Of a stretch of DNA of 64,000 nucleotides, positions 8,601 to 18,132 are shown piece after piece. The stretch is taken from NCBI RefSeq assembly GCF_045290345.1, contig NZ_CP155447.1, forward strand, positions 5,270,001 through 5,334,000, in the 5' to 3' direction. The notes below the pieces were generated by a model that worked only from the letters and a program-made list of their open reading frames with translations, was not told where the DNA came from and did no database searches. The translations under genes were made by a program, and so were the position numbers. Source of the stretch: Singulisphaera sp045290345. Lineage in GTDB: Bacteria > Planctomycetota > Planctomycetia > Isosphaerales > Isosphaeraceae. The number at the start of each line of letters is the position of its first letter. Within the stretch, counting starts at the first letter, position 1.

Positions 8601-10106
8601 ATGGGCCCCCATCGTCCTTCTTTTGAAGAATTTTGTCGCTTGGCCGAGCAGGCGCCATGCGTTCCGGTCTACCGCCAACTGATGGGGGACGGCCTGACTC
8701 CGGTCTCGGCCTTCCATCGGATCGAGCGTTGCGCGCCCTCGTTTCTGTTCGAAAGCGTGATCGGCGGCGAGAAAGTCGGCCGGTACAGTTTCCTCGGAAC
8801 CGAGCCGTACCTGACGTTTGAGGCACGCGGGACCGAGGTCACGATCACCGAGACCGCCACGCCCGAGAACCCGCTCCGACTCACTTCGGAAAATCCGTTC
8901 GAGAACCTCCAGAGCCTGGTCGAACGCTATCGAGCCGTGCAGCTTCCAGGTCTTCCGCGGTTCGCGGGAGGCGCCGTCGGCTATGCTGCTTACGACGCGG
9001 TTCGCTACACCGAGCGACTCCCCAACGGCCCGCCCGATGACCGCGGACTGCCCGACCTCTTGTTCGCCTTCTACAACCGGATGGTCCTCTTCGACCACAT
9101 CCGTAAGACGATTCTGGTCGTCGCCCATGCCGATGTCGCCGCCGGTCCCAAGGGAGACCTCCGCGCCGCCTACGACCAGGCCTGCGCCCGGGTCGACGAG
9201 TTGGCCGCTCGGCTCGCCCAGCCGGGGCCGGAGTTGACGGTCCGCGATATCGAGACCGACGGCCCGATGCGGCTCACTCCCCGGTCGAACTTCACCCGCG
9301 AGGGGTACGAGCAAGTCGTCCGCCACTGCCAGGAATACATCAAGGCGGGCGACATTTTCCAGGTCGTACCCAGCCAGCGGTTTCAGCTCGAGACCACGGC
9401 CGCCCCCTTCGATATTTATCGCGTGCTTCGGGTCGTCAATCCGAGCCCTTTCTTGTTCTACCTCCCCTTCGGTGACTTTTGCCTGATCGGCAGCTCGCCG
9501 GAGATCCTCGTTCGCGTTGAGGATTCCACGGTCACGATTCGCCCCCTGGCCGGAACCCGCCGACGTGGTAAGGACGAGGCCGAGGATCAGGCCCTGGCCG
9601 AAGAGCTCGTGAACGACCCCAAGGAGCGGGCCGAACATATCATGCTCGTGGACCTGGGCCGGAACGACGTGGGCCGCGTGGCCGACTTCTCGACGGTTCA
9701 GTTGACCGACGTCATGAAGGTGGAACGCTACTCGCACGTCATGCACATCACGTCGAACGTGACCGGCCAGCTCAGTCCGGGCAAGACGGCGTTCGATGCA
9801 CTCCGCGCCGGCTTGCCGGCTGGCACCGTCTCGGGCGCCCCCAAGGTTCGCGCCATGCAGATCATCGACGAAGTCGAACCGCAAAAGCGCGGGCCGTACG
9901 CCGGCGCGGTCGGCTACATCGACTTCACCGGTAATATGGACACCTGCATCGCGCTGCGAACCCTGGTTCTCCAAGGGACGACCGCCTACGTCCAGGCCGG
10001 TGGAGGCGTGGTCTACGACAGCGTCCCTTCCGACGAATACGAAGAGACGATCAACAAGGCGCGGGGCCTGCTCAAGGCGATCGAGATTGCCGAGACGCAG
10101 CTCTGA
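8601..10106 (+). CDS. trpE: Anthranilate synthase component I
   Basis: Chorismate-utilising subunit that makes anthranilate from chorismate and ammonia/glutamine in tryptophan synthesis. From the ATG at 8601 it has 501 residues, a normal length. The upstream 68 residues of the open frame are rejected because they do not resemble the family and because a GAAGG site precedes 8601. The C-terminal chorismate-binding domain is clear: IFQVVPSQRF, IGSSPEILVR, PLAGTRRRG, LVDLGRNDVGRV, LPAGTVSGAPKVRAM and GGGVVYDS. The N-terminal feedback region is present, with SFLGTEPYL. No trpG/trpD follows in the window. A strong terminator hairpin ends the gene. Confidence 0.95.
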   Translation: MGPHRPSFEEFCRLAEQAPCVPVYRQLMGDGLTPVSAFHRIERCAPSFLFESVIGGEKVGRYSFLGTEPYLTFEARGTEVTITETATPENPLRLTSENPFENLQSLVERYRAVQLPGLPRFAGGAVGYAAYDAVRYTERLPNGPPDDRGLPDLLFAFYNRMVLFDHIRKTILVVAHADVAAGPKGDLRAAYDQACARVDELAARLAQPGPELTVRDIETDGPMRLTPRSNFTREGYEQVVRHCQEYIKAGDIFQVVPSQRFQLETTAAPFDIYRVLRVVNPSPFLFYLPFGDFCLIGSSPEILVRVEDSTVTIRPLAGTRRRGKDEAEDQALAEELVNDPKERAEHIMLVDLGRNDVGRVADFSTVQLTDVMKVERYSHVMHITSNVTGQLSPGKTAFDALRAGLPAGTVSGAPKVRAMQIIDEVEPQKRGPYAGAVGYIDFTGNMDTCIALRTLVLQGTTAYVQAGGGVVYDSVPSDEYEETINKARGLLKAIEIAETQL

Positions 10107-10175
10107 TTCAACGGCCCCCCCTTATCGGCGAACGACCTCTGATCTGAACCACCCCAGCAACAGAGAGCAGCATGG

Positions 10176-10201
10176 ACAGGGAGCTTGTTTAAGCTCCCTG
10201 T
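10176..10201 (+). terminator. trpE terminator hairpin
   Basis: A perfect 11-bp stem (10176-10186 with 10191-10201) with a GTTT loop, followed by a short T-rich run (TTTGCGTTT). It lies about 70 bases after the trpE stop and is a good intrinsic terminator. The remaining roughly 230 bases up to the sigma-factor gene show no further gene. Confidence 0.75.
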
Positions 10202-10435
10202 TTGCGTTTGGTGTGAGCAAAGCCAGGGAGCGCTCAGCTTTCTATTTCCTTCGTGGTACATCCGGCTGGCTCTGGCCTCGGACTTGATCGTGTTCGTTTT
10301 AGAGGATGGGCACGCGGGTCCGACGTCAGATCAATGGTCGGCTGCTCCCGCGAGAATTCGCAGAAAAAGTTGTATCCCTAGGCCCTGGTTCCCGCATTAT
10401 GGGAAGACCTCTCGCGGGCAAAGGGATCCAACACT

Positions 10436-12289
10436 ATGGCCAGCGCGCACGAAGGCGCAGTCCTGCACCAACTCGGCCGGCTCTTCGGTCGGGGGACGGT
10501 GGCAGGACTGTCGGAATGGCAACTCCTCAGCCGGTACCTCAACGATCGGGACGAAGTTGCCTTCGAAGCCCTCGTGGCTCGTCATGGGCCGATGGTCCTC
10601 GGAGTTTGTCGCCGGCTCCTCGTCGATCCGAACGACGTCGATGATGCCTTCCAGGCCACGTTCCTCGTCCTCGTTCGGCGGGCGAACTCGCTCGGTGAAC
10701 GCGACGCGATCGGCCACTGGCTCTACGGGGTCGCACATCGCGTGGCGTTACGAGCACGGTCCGAAGCAGCGCGACGCCGGTGGCGTGAGCCCAATCTGAT
10801 GACTGCCCCCGTGGCACCCGAAACGGACACGACCACGTTTGAGCTTGGGCCGGTCCTCGACGACGAGCTCAGCCGCCTGCCCGCAAAGTACCGCGCACCG
10901 ATCGTGCTCTGCCACCTCGAAGGATTCACCCACGAAGAGGCGGCCAACCAACTTCAATGGCCCCTGGGCACGGTCAAGGGCCGGCTCGTCCGGGCTCGCG
11001 AACTCTTGAAGACAAGGCTCGTCCGGCGTGGCCTCAGCCTCACCGTGGCACTCGCGGCCACAACGCTGTCTCGCAAGTCGTTGGCCGTCGTCCCCGAAAC
11101 CCTCCGTTCGACTACGGTGGCGACGGCCATGCAAGTGGCGGCCGGCCCAATCACTGCCGGGATGGTCTCGGCGTCGGTGGCCGCTCTGCTGAAAGGGGTG
11201 CTTACAACGATGTTCTTGACCAAACTGAGAACAGCGACCGCGGCGCTGTTGATCCTGGGCTTGATGGCGGGAAGCGTCGGCGTGGTCGCGCAACAGTCAA
11301 ACGACCCTCCAGAGACTGAATCGGCTTCCTTGATTGGCGAAGCGCCCCAGGAAAGCGTGATCGGCAGCGCAACCACCCCACCCCTCAGCCCCCAACCCAA
11401 TGCGACTGAGCCGCGGAAAACCGGAACGGCAAAGCCCTCCCATGGTAAGTCCCAGAGCCGACTGGCCAATCTGATCTTTCAAGACGCGATCAGATCGTAT
11501 GGCAAGGAAGACCCCACTGGCTTGAAGCTCAACAATCTCGTCCGGTGGTCGAAAGAAATTTTGAACGACTCGGACCGAACGCCAGCCCAGCAGATCGAAG
11601 CCCTCACGGACCATCTCACCCGGATCCGCGCGCTCAGGGAAATCGTGATCCGGCTCGAGTCAGGCCCAGCGAGCCAGATCCTGCCCCTCCAAATGGAGTT
11701 CTACCTCCTGGAGGCCAACCAGATGTTGGCCCGGGCGAAGGCGGGCTCGGAAGAAGACTTACCCAGCAGACGGACCGGACCAAATCGATCGGATCAAGAT
11801 GCCAGGTCGAAAGCCCTCCTCGAAAAGCTCGAGGAACCGGTTGATATGATTTTCAGCAATGAAACGCCTCTCGAGGACGTGCTGAAGTACATCAACTCCG
11901 CATTAGCGGGTCCCAAGGGTAAGGCAATCCCGATCTACGTTGACCCGGCCGGGCTTCAGGAAGCCGAAAGGACAACGACCTCATCGATCACCATGGACCT
12001 GCAGGGAGTCCCTTTGAAGACCACCCTCACCCTCCTGCTTCGTCAGCTCGGCCTGGCATACAAGGTCAAGGAGGGAGTGCTCATCATTTCCAACGAGAAC
12101 GCTCAGGACAACCTACTCACCGAACTGGAGAGGAAGGCGGAACGAGGTGAGATCACTCCCGAGGAAACCATGGAACTCATGGAGAGACTCAAGACTCTGA
12201 ATGAAATCAAGAAGCTCAGGGCAGAGGGGTGGAAACTCGACCAGGAGCACCTGAAGTCGCAACCAGCCAAAGGGGGCGGCTTCCGATGA
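10436..12289 (+). CDS. ECF-type sigma factor with membrane-anchored C-terminal extension
   Basis: A 617-residue protein. Residues about 20-200 are a sigma-70 family ECF factor: region 2 (AFEALVARHGPMVLGVCRRLL, then VDDAFQATFLVLVRRA) and region 4 (LPAKYRAPIVLCHLEGFTHEEAA, then LGTVKGRLVRARE). A hydrophobic membrane-spanning stretch lies at about 265-290 (TAALLILGLMAGSVGVVA). After a low-complexity linker, residues about 460-565 resemble the secretin/TonB short N-terminal (STN) fold: conserved TPLEDVLKYI, DLQGVPLKTTL and LGLAYKVKEGVLII. Sigma factors with such extensions are a planctomycete speciality. The arrangement suggests signal sensing across the membrane, possibly released by proteolysis; that is inference. 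No separate anti-sigma gene is adjacent. Confidence 0.85.
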   Translation: MASAHEGAVLHQLGRLFGRGTVAGLSEWQLLSRYLNDRDEVAFEALVARHGPMVLGVCRRLLVDPNDVDDAFQATFLVLVRRANSLGERDAIGHWLYGVAHRVALRARSEAARRRWREPNLMTAPVAPETDTTTFELGPVLDDELSRLPAKYRAPIVLCHLEGFTHEEAANQLQWPLGTVKGRLVRARELLKTRLVRRGLSLTVALAATTLSRKSLAVVPETLRSTTVATAMQVAAGPITAGMVSASVAALLKGVLTTMFLTKLRTATAALLILGLMAGSVGVVAQQSNDPPETESASLIGEAPQESVIGSATTPPLSPQPNATEPRKTGTAKPSHGKSQSRLANLIFQDAIRSYGKEDPTGLKLNNLVRWSKEILNDSDRTPAQQIEALTDHLTRIRALREIVIRLESGPASQILPLQMEFYLLEANQMLARAKAGSEEDLPSRRTGPNRSDQDARSKALLEKLEEPVDMIFSNETPLEDVLKYINSALAGPKGKAIPIYVDPAGLQEAERTTTSSITMDLQGVPLKTTLTLLLRQLGLAYKVKEGVLIISNENAQDNLLTELERKAERGEITPEETMELMERLKTLNEIKKLRAEGWKLDQEHLKSQPAKGGGFR

Positions 12290-12300
12290 CCTCGGCTCTG

Positions 12301-12342
12301 GGCCGGGATGCAAACTCGCTTGGAATTTCAAGCATCCCGGCC
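12301..12342. terminator. Hairpin between convergent sigma factor and pfkB genes
   Basis: An 11-bp perfect stem (12301-12311 with 12332-12342) with a 20-nt loop that can itself fold (GCTTG/CAAGC). It lies 11 bases after the sigma-factor stop and 38 bases from the end of the convergent kinase gene, so it could serve both directions. Confidence 0.6.
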
Positions 12343-12379
12343 TCATCGAGACGAATTGAGAACGCGTGTGAGGCTCGAC

Positions 12380-13321
12380 TCAATCCAGAAGGGTGATCTC
12401 CACCGCTTCTCCCTGACGCTTCACTTCCTCGGGGTCAATGGCCCCAGCATCCCAGACGAGCGCATTGGCCACGGCGGAACCGATCGCATGGCGGATCGTC
12501 GCCTCGGGATCGAGTCCCGACAGCCAGGCGTCGGCCAAACCTGCCAGGAGGCAGTCCCCCGAGCCGATCGGGTTGACTGCGTCAATGGCGGGAGGGGTTG
12601 CGCGGAAAATCTTGTTGCGGTGCCGGATCAGGACGGGACCTGAGCCGTCTGTGACGAGACCGTAACGAACCCCGTGCCGCGACCAACTCTCGAGCATTCC
12701 GAGCACGTCGGCATCGGTGACGGACGGCTTGCGGAGATGGATCGCCGCCTCGCGCCGGTTCAGCTGGATGACTTCGGGCCAGAAACCCCAGATCGCGTCG
12801 AGGGCCGGTCCGTAAGTGTCGAGGAAGACCGGAATCCGCCGCGAGCGGGCCAGGGCGATCAAGTCGCTGTAGAGGCCGTGGGTGACCGGCGACGGGCTGG
12901 ATCCCGAGAGAGTCAGAGCGGTCACGGTCCCCTCGGCCAGCGCCCCTTCGACGCGATGAAACAGGGCCTCGGCCTCGGTCGTCGTGACGGCCGGATCGGG
13001 GTCGAAGAAAGCGGTCTGGAGTGGGGAGTTCTCGGTCCGCACCGTCAGGATGACGCGGGTGAGCGCCTCGGTGGGGGTAATCAGCGGGTCGAGGCCATCG
13101 TCGCGCTGGAGCAAGGCCGCGCAGTGGTCGCCGACCGGCCCTCCCAAGAACGTGACCGGGCGGGCCGTTCGGCCCAGGCGCGTGAGAGCGCGGGCCACGT
13201 TGTTCCCCTTGCCGCCGACCACCTCGCGCACGGATTGTCCGCGCACCGAGTCGCCGGGATGCCAGGCGGGGACGGTCAAGGTCTTATCGAGGCAAGGGTT
13301 CAGAGTGACACTGAGAATCAT
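12380..13321 (-). CDS. PfkB-family 1-phosphofructokinase / tagatose-6-phosphate kinase-like
   Basis: A 313-residue ribokinase-fold sugar-phosphate kinase. The N-terminus (ILSVTLNPCLDKTL) and the GGKGNN motif at 36-41 are those of the FruK/LacC/PfkB subgroup. The anion-hole/catalytic motif is PIGSGD with Asp256. The ATG at 13321 is used because the family starts directly at MILSVTLNP. No PTS fructose genes are adjacent, so whether it phosphorylates fructose-1-P, tagatose-6-P or fructose-6-P cannot be said. It stands alone, convergent with the sigma-factor gene. Confidence 0.85.
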   Translation of the reverse strand: MILSVTLNPCLDKTLTVPAWHPGDSVRGQSVREVVGGKGNNVARALTRLGRTARPVTFLGGPVGDHCAALLQRDDGLDPLITPTEALTRVILTVRTENSPLQTAFFDPDPAVTTTEAEALFHRVEGALAEGTVTALTLSGSSPSPVTHGLYSDLIALARSRRIPVFLDTYGPALDAIWGFWPEVIQLNRREAAIHLRKPSVTDADVLGMLESWSRHGVRYGLVTDGSGPVLIRHRNKIFRATPPAIDAVNPIGSGDCLLAGLADAWLSGLDPEATIRHAIGSAVANALVWDAGAIDPEEVKRQGEAVEITLLD

Positions 13322-13439
13322 GGAGCGACCGGTTCGATGGGTAGCGGCTGGAAGTGGATTCACGATGCTATTCTCTTCGGATCGCCGCGAAGAGCAACCT
13401 CTTCGTCTTCGGAAAAGGACCGTGATGATCCCGATGTGG

Positions 13440-14186
13440 CTAATCGGCGTCGATTGGGCGGCGGGCGATCGCCAATAATGACGTTCCCAGGGGCCAGCGT
13501 ACGATCCTGCCCAGGGCGTGTTCGCCCAGGCTCAGGAGGGTGAGTGCCCCGTTGAGCGGGGCCGGAGGCACGGGAACCGCATAGTCGGCCGTCCCATCGC
13601 CCCCACCCGGCTTCGCCGGGGCCAGCCAGCGCCTGGCCAGCAGTGGAGCGACCGTCCAGAAGAAGAAGAAGCGGACAGTCTCGACCTCGAAGCCCGAAGC
13701 GGCGAGCACCGTGCGCAGGCCCCCCGGGTCGTAGCGCCGATAATGCTCATTGGCGACGTCGTGTTGACTCCAGAGCCAACTGAGGGCGGGGACCGTCAGC
13801 ACCAGGTGCCCCCCCGGCCGTAAGGCTGAGCGGGCCGCCCGAAGGGCCTCGCCGTCATCGCCGATGTGCTCGAGGACATCAAGCATCAGGAGCAGGTCGT
13901 AGTCACTGGCCCCTTGGAATCGGTGATCGAGCGAGCCGACCCGGATCCGAGACCGCCATCGCGGGTCGTTCACCAGGCTGGCGTCCGGTTCCAGACCATC
14001 GACCGCGCCGAACCGTTCAAGTTGCTCGAAGAAGAGGCCGTCGCCACAGCCAACGTCGAGGATTCGCTCCCGTGGTGACCTACTGTGCAGCCGCTTGATC
14101 CACCCGAGCAAGTACGCTTCACGCGAACGCCACCACCAATGGCGATCCCAGAGCGTTCGATAGCATCGGGCATAATCCGGTTGCAC
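13440..14186 (-). CDS. Class I SAM-dependent methyltransferase
   Basis: About 248 residues from the GTG at 14186; a TTG start at 14240 is also open. The SAM-binding motif I is ILDVGCGDG, followed by the acidic end of strand 2 (VDGLEPD) and the DVLEHIGDDGEAL segment typical of UbiG/Methyltransf_11 proteins. The N-terminal HWWWRSREAYLL matches a family often found near glycosyltransferases and lipid-carrier genes. A hydrophobic C-terminal third (FFFFWTVAPLLARR) suggests membrane association. Nothing adjacent fixes the substrate. Confidence 0.8.
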   Translation of the reverse strand: MQPDYARCYRTLWDRHWWWRSREAYLLGWIKRLHSRSPRERILDVGCGDGLFFEQLERFGAVDGLEPDASLVNDPRWRSRIRVGSLDHRFQGASDYDLLLMLDVLEHIGDDGEALRAARSALRPGGHLVLTVPALSWLWSQHDVANEHYRRYDPGGLRTVLAASGFEVETVRFFFFWTVAPLLARRWLAPAKPGGGDGTADYAVPVPPAPLNGALTLLSLGEHALGRIVRWPLGTSLLAIARRPIDAD

Positions 14187-14528
14187 GTGTCGGGCCTGCC
14201 TGCCTTGGCGATCGCGACGGGATCGGCACTCGTTCCGCAACGGATCTGGTACCGGGACGGGTGCCGGGGATGCTAGCCGACTGCCTCGGTCCGGTCAAAC
14301 CCAAGCTCGAAGGAGACCAACGAGCCTGCTCCTCCTCAAACAACGCTCACTTCCCAAGAAGGAGTGACCGACCAGAGTCCTCGCCTCAATCCAGCCCCCA
14401 GATCCGGACGAGCGGATGGGTCCGGAGCCGTGGGAGTAACTGGTTGTCGGCCTTCTTCCCGTTGGATATCGTGGACCTGCCTTGTATTTACAACGAGTCG
14501 GACTGTTGTCTCCAGGAGTTGCCCCCGC

Positions 14529-17189
14529 ATGATGGGCCTCGTCGTTCGATTACTGCCCTACCTCCTCTCGTTCCTCAGCAGTCTCTGCATCATGATCCTG
14601 GAGCTGGTGGCCAGCCGGCTCGTGGCGACTCATGTCGGGGCCTCGCTCAGCGTCTGGACGAGCGTGATCGGCATCATGCTCGGTGGAATCTGCCTGGGGA
14701 ACGTCCTGGGAGGGCGCCTGGCGGACCGAGTCGAACCTTCTCGAGCCGTTGGCCCCTTATACGCGCTCGGGGCGTTCCTGACGTTGAGCTGCCTCTGGAT
14801 GAATGCCGTGGTCGGATTGACCCCCGGCCTCGAATCCATGCCGTGGAACCTCCGGACCGTCGTGGTGGTCACGCTTGACTTCCTGATCCCGGCCACCGTC
14901 CTCGGGATGATCGGACCGGTCGTCGCCAAGATGGCCGTCGAGCAGTCGAGAAAAGCCGGGAGTGCAATTGGCGACGTCTACTTCTTCGGTGCAGTAGGTT
15001 CCATCGTCGGAACGTTTCTCGCCGGCTTCATCCTGATGTATCTGGCGCCCATCTCCACGATCGTCACGATCGTGGCGGCGGTACTCGCGTTGCTGGCGGC
15101 CGCCTTGATCGGTACGCCGGTTGGAACAATCGTCGGCCTGCTGACCGCCGCTCTGCTCGGGCTTGGGTCGATCGCTCCCCTGGTCCGAATGATTCCGGTT
15201 CAAGGGGTCACGCTCGGCTCGATCCCGATCAACCCGCTGGCCCTGGGAGGGCACGTGCTCTCGATCGCGCTGGCGATCATTGGGGTCCGCCGGCTCCTGG
15301 AAGCGAGGCGATTGAGCGCGGTGGAGGCGGCGACCGATGTCGTCGGCCCGGTCGGACACTCCGACAAGACAACACTGACCGACCTGGCGATCCTCTCCTT
15401 CGTGGCCAGCCTGGCGTTCATGTCGCTCGAAATGGTGGCGGGCCGGTTGGTCACGCGACACCTCGGGTCGAGCATTTACGGCTGGACGAGCATCATCGGC
15501 GTTCTGTTGGGCGGATTGAGCCTGGGCAACCTGCTCGGTGGCAAGATCGCCGACTATATCCAGCGGGAAAAGCAGGCGAGCTGGCTCTTCATGGTGGCCT
15601 CGATGCTGACGCTAAGCATCCTGCTCCTGGAAACGCCTCCGCAATGGTTCGCCCGCATTTGGATGGACGGGGAGAGCAAAGCGATTCTGAGTCTGCCGAT
15701 CTCGGTCAGCAAGTTGCCCCTGCCCCGCGGCGAGCTTTACCTGCAATGGCCCGCCCGGGTCTTGCTCGCGGTCTTTGCCGTGTTCTTCCTCCCTTCCGTG
15801 GCGATGGGAACGGTCAGCCCGGTCGTCGCCAAGCTCGCCGTCGAGCGACTTCGTGGCAGCAAACGGACCGGTACGGCGATTGGCCAGGTCTACGCTTGGG
15901 GGATGGTGGGGAGCATCCTCGGAACCTTCCTGACCGGGTTCGTCCTGATCGACACGTTGGGAAGCAAGGGAGTCCTCCTCATCCTCGCGGCGGCACTCGC
16001 GTTCGCGGCCACGTCGTTGGGGTCGGTCTGGCACGCTGCCTGGGCCGGAATTCCACTCGGGCTCTGCGTGATTGCGTTCATCCCCGCCCCTTGGTTCCAG
16101 AAACAGGGACTTCAGTGGGGCATCCGCGAGGAGAGCGGCAACCCGGCTACAACCGAGGACGCAATCGCCTGGGTCGACGAGAGCGACTACTACTATATCA
16201 AGGTGACCAACGAACCCGTTGCCGAGGGGCAGAAGCGCACACTCGTCCTCGATAACCTGATCCACGGTTACTTCATCCTCGACCACCCCGAACGGCTCGA
16301 TTACGACTACGAGCACATCTACGCCCTGGTCGCCCATCGCCTGGCACAGGCCAAGAAGCTCGAAGATGAGGCCGCCAAGTCAAAGTCGGCTCCGCTCAAC
16401 AATCTCTTTCTGGGAGGCGGCGCCTACACCTTCCAGCGCTACATGCAGCACACCTATCCCGGGGCCGAAGTCGACGTCGCCGAAATCGACCCCGCCGTCA
16501 CTTACGCCAACCACAAGGCGTTAGGCCTCCCGGAAAAAACGACGATCAATACCTCCTGGGGCGATGCCCGCCAGTTCGTCGAACGCAATCAGAACAGCAA
16601 GCAATATGATCTCATCTTCGGCGACGCCTTCAATGATTTCTCCGTTCCCTGGCACCTGACGACCAAGCAGTTCAATGATAAGATCGCCAAGATGATGTCC
16701 CCGAACGGCATCTACATGATCAACATCATCGACGCGTACAAGTCAGATGAGACCGCCAAGGAAGTCGCACGCACCAAGATTGCGGACGAGGACATCACCG
16801 ACGCGAAGGCCAAATCCCAGGTGGAACGCGAAGAACGGGAACAGGCCCTCAAATATGGTGGATTCCTCGGGGCCTGGGTGAAAACCGCCAAGCTCACCTT
16901 TCCCCATGTTTATATTTTCGGCACCGACAACACGCCCGGTTCGGGACTCCGAGAGACGTTCGTCGTGGTCGCCTCGAAGCAGCCGCTCGAGAATCTCATC
17001 AAGGATCTCGGCAGCAAAGATGACGATCCCAAATTCTTCCAGAACGACGAGCTCTTTGAGCCCAAGCCGTTCGGGGAAGACGACCAAAAGCAGGTTGAGG
17101 TCCGCTCACGGGGAATTGTTCTGACGGACGACTACGCCCCCGTCGAAAACCTGCTTGCCCCGGTCGCCGCCACGCGTGGCGACGATTGA
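14529..17189 (+). CDS. Fused membrane / spermidine-synthase-like protein
   Basis: An 886-residue protein from the ATG at 14529, which has an AGGAG site and begins a hydrophobic helix; the 55 upstream residues of the open frame are not membrane-like. Two related membrane halves (about residues 5-250 and 285-520) each carry the same motif, xxELVAxRLVxxHxGxSxxxWTSxIG-LGGxxLGN-GGxxAD, at about 25-66 and 301-342. The C-terminal 260 residues have a spermidine-synthase-like Rossmann domain with LFLGGGAYTFQRY, VAEIDPAV and a FGDAFND motif. The family makes or binds aminopropyl-type products, but most such fusions are uncharacterised. It ends 52 bases before the downstream thioredoxin start. Confidence 0.8.
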   Translation: MMGLVVRLLPYLLSFLSSLCIMILELVASRLVATHVGASLSVWTSVIGIMLGGICLGNVLGGRLADRVEPSRAVGPLYALGAFLTLSCLWMNAVVGLTPGLESMPWNLRTVVVVTLDFLIPATVLGMIGPVVAKMAVEQSRKAGSAIGDVYFFGAVGSIVGTFLAGFILMYLAPISTIVTIVAAVLALLAAALIGTPVGTIVGLLTAALLGLGSIAPLVRMIPVQGVTLGSIPINPLALGGHVLSIALAIIGVRRLLEARRLSAVEAATDVVGPVGHSDKTTLTDLAILSFVASLAFMSLEMVAGRLVTRHLGSSIYGWTSIIGVLLGGLSLGNLLGGKIADYIQREKQASWLFMVASMLTLSILLLETPPQWFARIWMDGESKAILSLPISVSKLPLPRGELYLQWPARVLLAVFAVFFLPSVAMGTVSPVVAKLAVERLRGSKRTGTAIGQVYAWGMVGSILGTFLTGFVLIDTLGSKGVLLILAAALAFAATSLGSVWHAAWAGIPLGLCVIAFIPAPWFQKQGLQWGIREESGNPATTEDAIAWVDESDYYYIKVTNEPVAEGQKRTLVLDNLIHGYFILDHPERLDYDYEHIYALVAHRLAQAKKLEDEAAKSKSAPLNNLFLGGGAYTFQRYMQHTYPGAEVDVAEIDPAVTYANHKALGLPEKTTINTSWGDARQFVERNQNSKQYDLIFGDAFNDFSVPWHLTTKQFNDKIAKMMSPNGIYMINIIDAYKSDETAKEVARTKIADEDITDAKAKSQVEREEREQALKYGGFLGAWVKTAKLTFPHVYIFGTDNTPGSGLRETFVVVASKQPLENLIKDLGSKDDDPKFFQNDELFEPKPFGEDDQKQVEVRSRGIVLTDDYAPVENLLAPVAATRGDD

Positions 17190-17241
17190 CCGAGGTAGGG
17201 AAAACAGAAAACACATTCCAGGACTTGCGGTCGATCGCACT

Positions 17242-17895
17242 ATGACCATGAACGAAGCCAAGCGGACCTCTACCCAGACATGGCTGATCGTGGCAACGTG
17301 CCTGGCGACGGCCTGGATCGTTTTTCTGCTCCTCTTCGGCCCCCGATCGGGCAACGGCGGAGACTTGCCGGTGCCCGAACTCAAGGCTCCGATCCCACCC
17401 GGCGTGGCGGAGTATGGTTGGGGCCTCCGCGATCTTGCGGGGGCTCCCGTCCCCTTGCGTCAATATCAGGGGAAAACCATCTTTTTGAATCTCTGGGCAA
17501 CCTGGTGCGCCCCTTGCGTCGCCGAACTCCCCGCGATTGCCAACCTGGCCAGCAATCCCCGGCTCAAGGATGTGGCCTTTCTCTGCGTCTCGACGGATGA
17601 GTCACCCGAAGCGGTCCGCTCGTTCTTGAAAGGTAAGAACTGGCCCCTGACCATCCTGATGGCGAGCGACGCTCCGCCTATATTCACAACTGCCGGGATT
17701 CCAGCCACCTTCGTGATCGCCCCAGACGGGCAGGTCGTCGTCTCCGAGATCGGATCGGCGCAGTGGGACGACCCATCCGTGGTTGACTTCTTGGAGCGCC
17801 TGTCCCAAAAAGGGGCAGGGTCTGTTGAAGCCTCGAAGAATCAGGCCGATGAAATCCGACCCGCGCAAAGTGCAACCAGCAGTTCGCCGGAATGA
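17242..17895 (+). CDS. Membrane-anchored TlpA-type thioredoxin
   Basis: A 217-residue protein with an N-terminal membrane anchor (about residues 13-33) and a periplasm-facing thioredoxin/TlpA/ResA domain. The redox motif is WCAPC (Cys89 and Cys92) in FLNLWATWCAPC, and the cis-Pro segment TTAGIPATFVI follows. ATGs at 17242 and 17248 are both possible. It likely reduces or isomerises disulfides of exported proteins, or serves cytochrome c maturation. It follows the spermidine-synthase-like gene by 52 bases and may be co-transcribed. Confidence 0.88.
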   Translation: MTMNEAKRTSTQTWLIVATCLATAWIVFLLLFGPRSGNGGDLPVPELKAPIPPGVAEYGWGLRDLAGAPVPLRQYQGKTIFLNLWATWCAPCVAELPAIANLASNPRLKDVAFLCVSTDESPEAVRSFLKGKNWPLTILMASDAPPIFTTAGIPATFVIAPDGQVVVSEIGSAQWDDPSVVDFLERLSQKGAGSVEASKNQADEIRPAQSATSSSPE

Positions 17896-18132
17896 ATTCC
17901 AACGAACCGATTCCGCCTCGCAATCCTCCACATCGTGTTCGCGCGGGCAGTTTCCGACGTCGTTTAACCGGAGCGGCAGAAGGATTCAGAAGTCCTTGTG
18001 CCGAAGCGGGATCGAAGGACGCGAGAGGAGACTTCCTTCCTAGCAGAGACAAGTTCTCAACGGAACAGACTCTCACCCCTTCGCATATCGATCTTAATTT
18101 TGCGAATCTTGATGATGGGGTCGGCCTTCATT

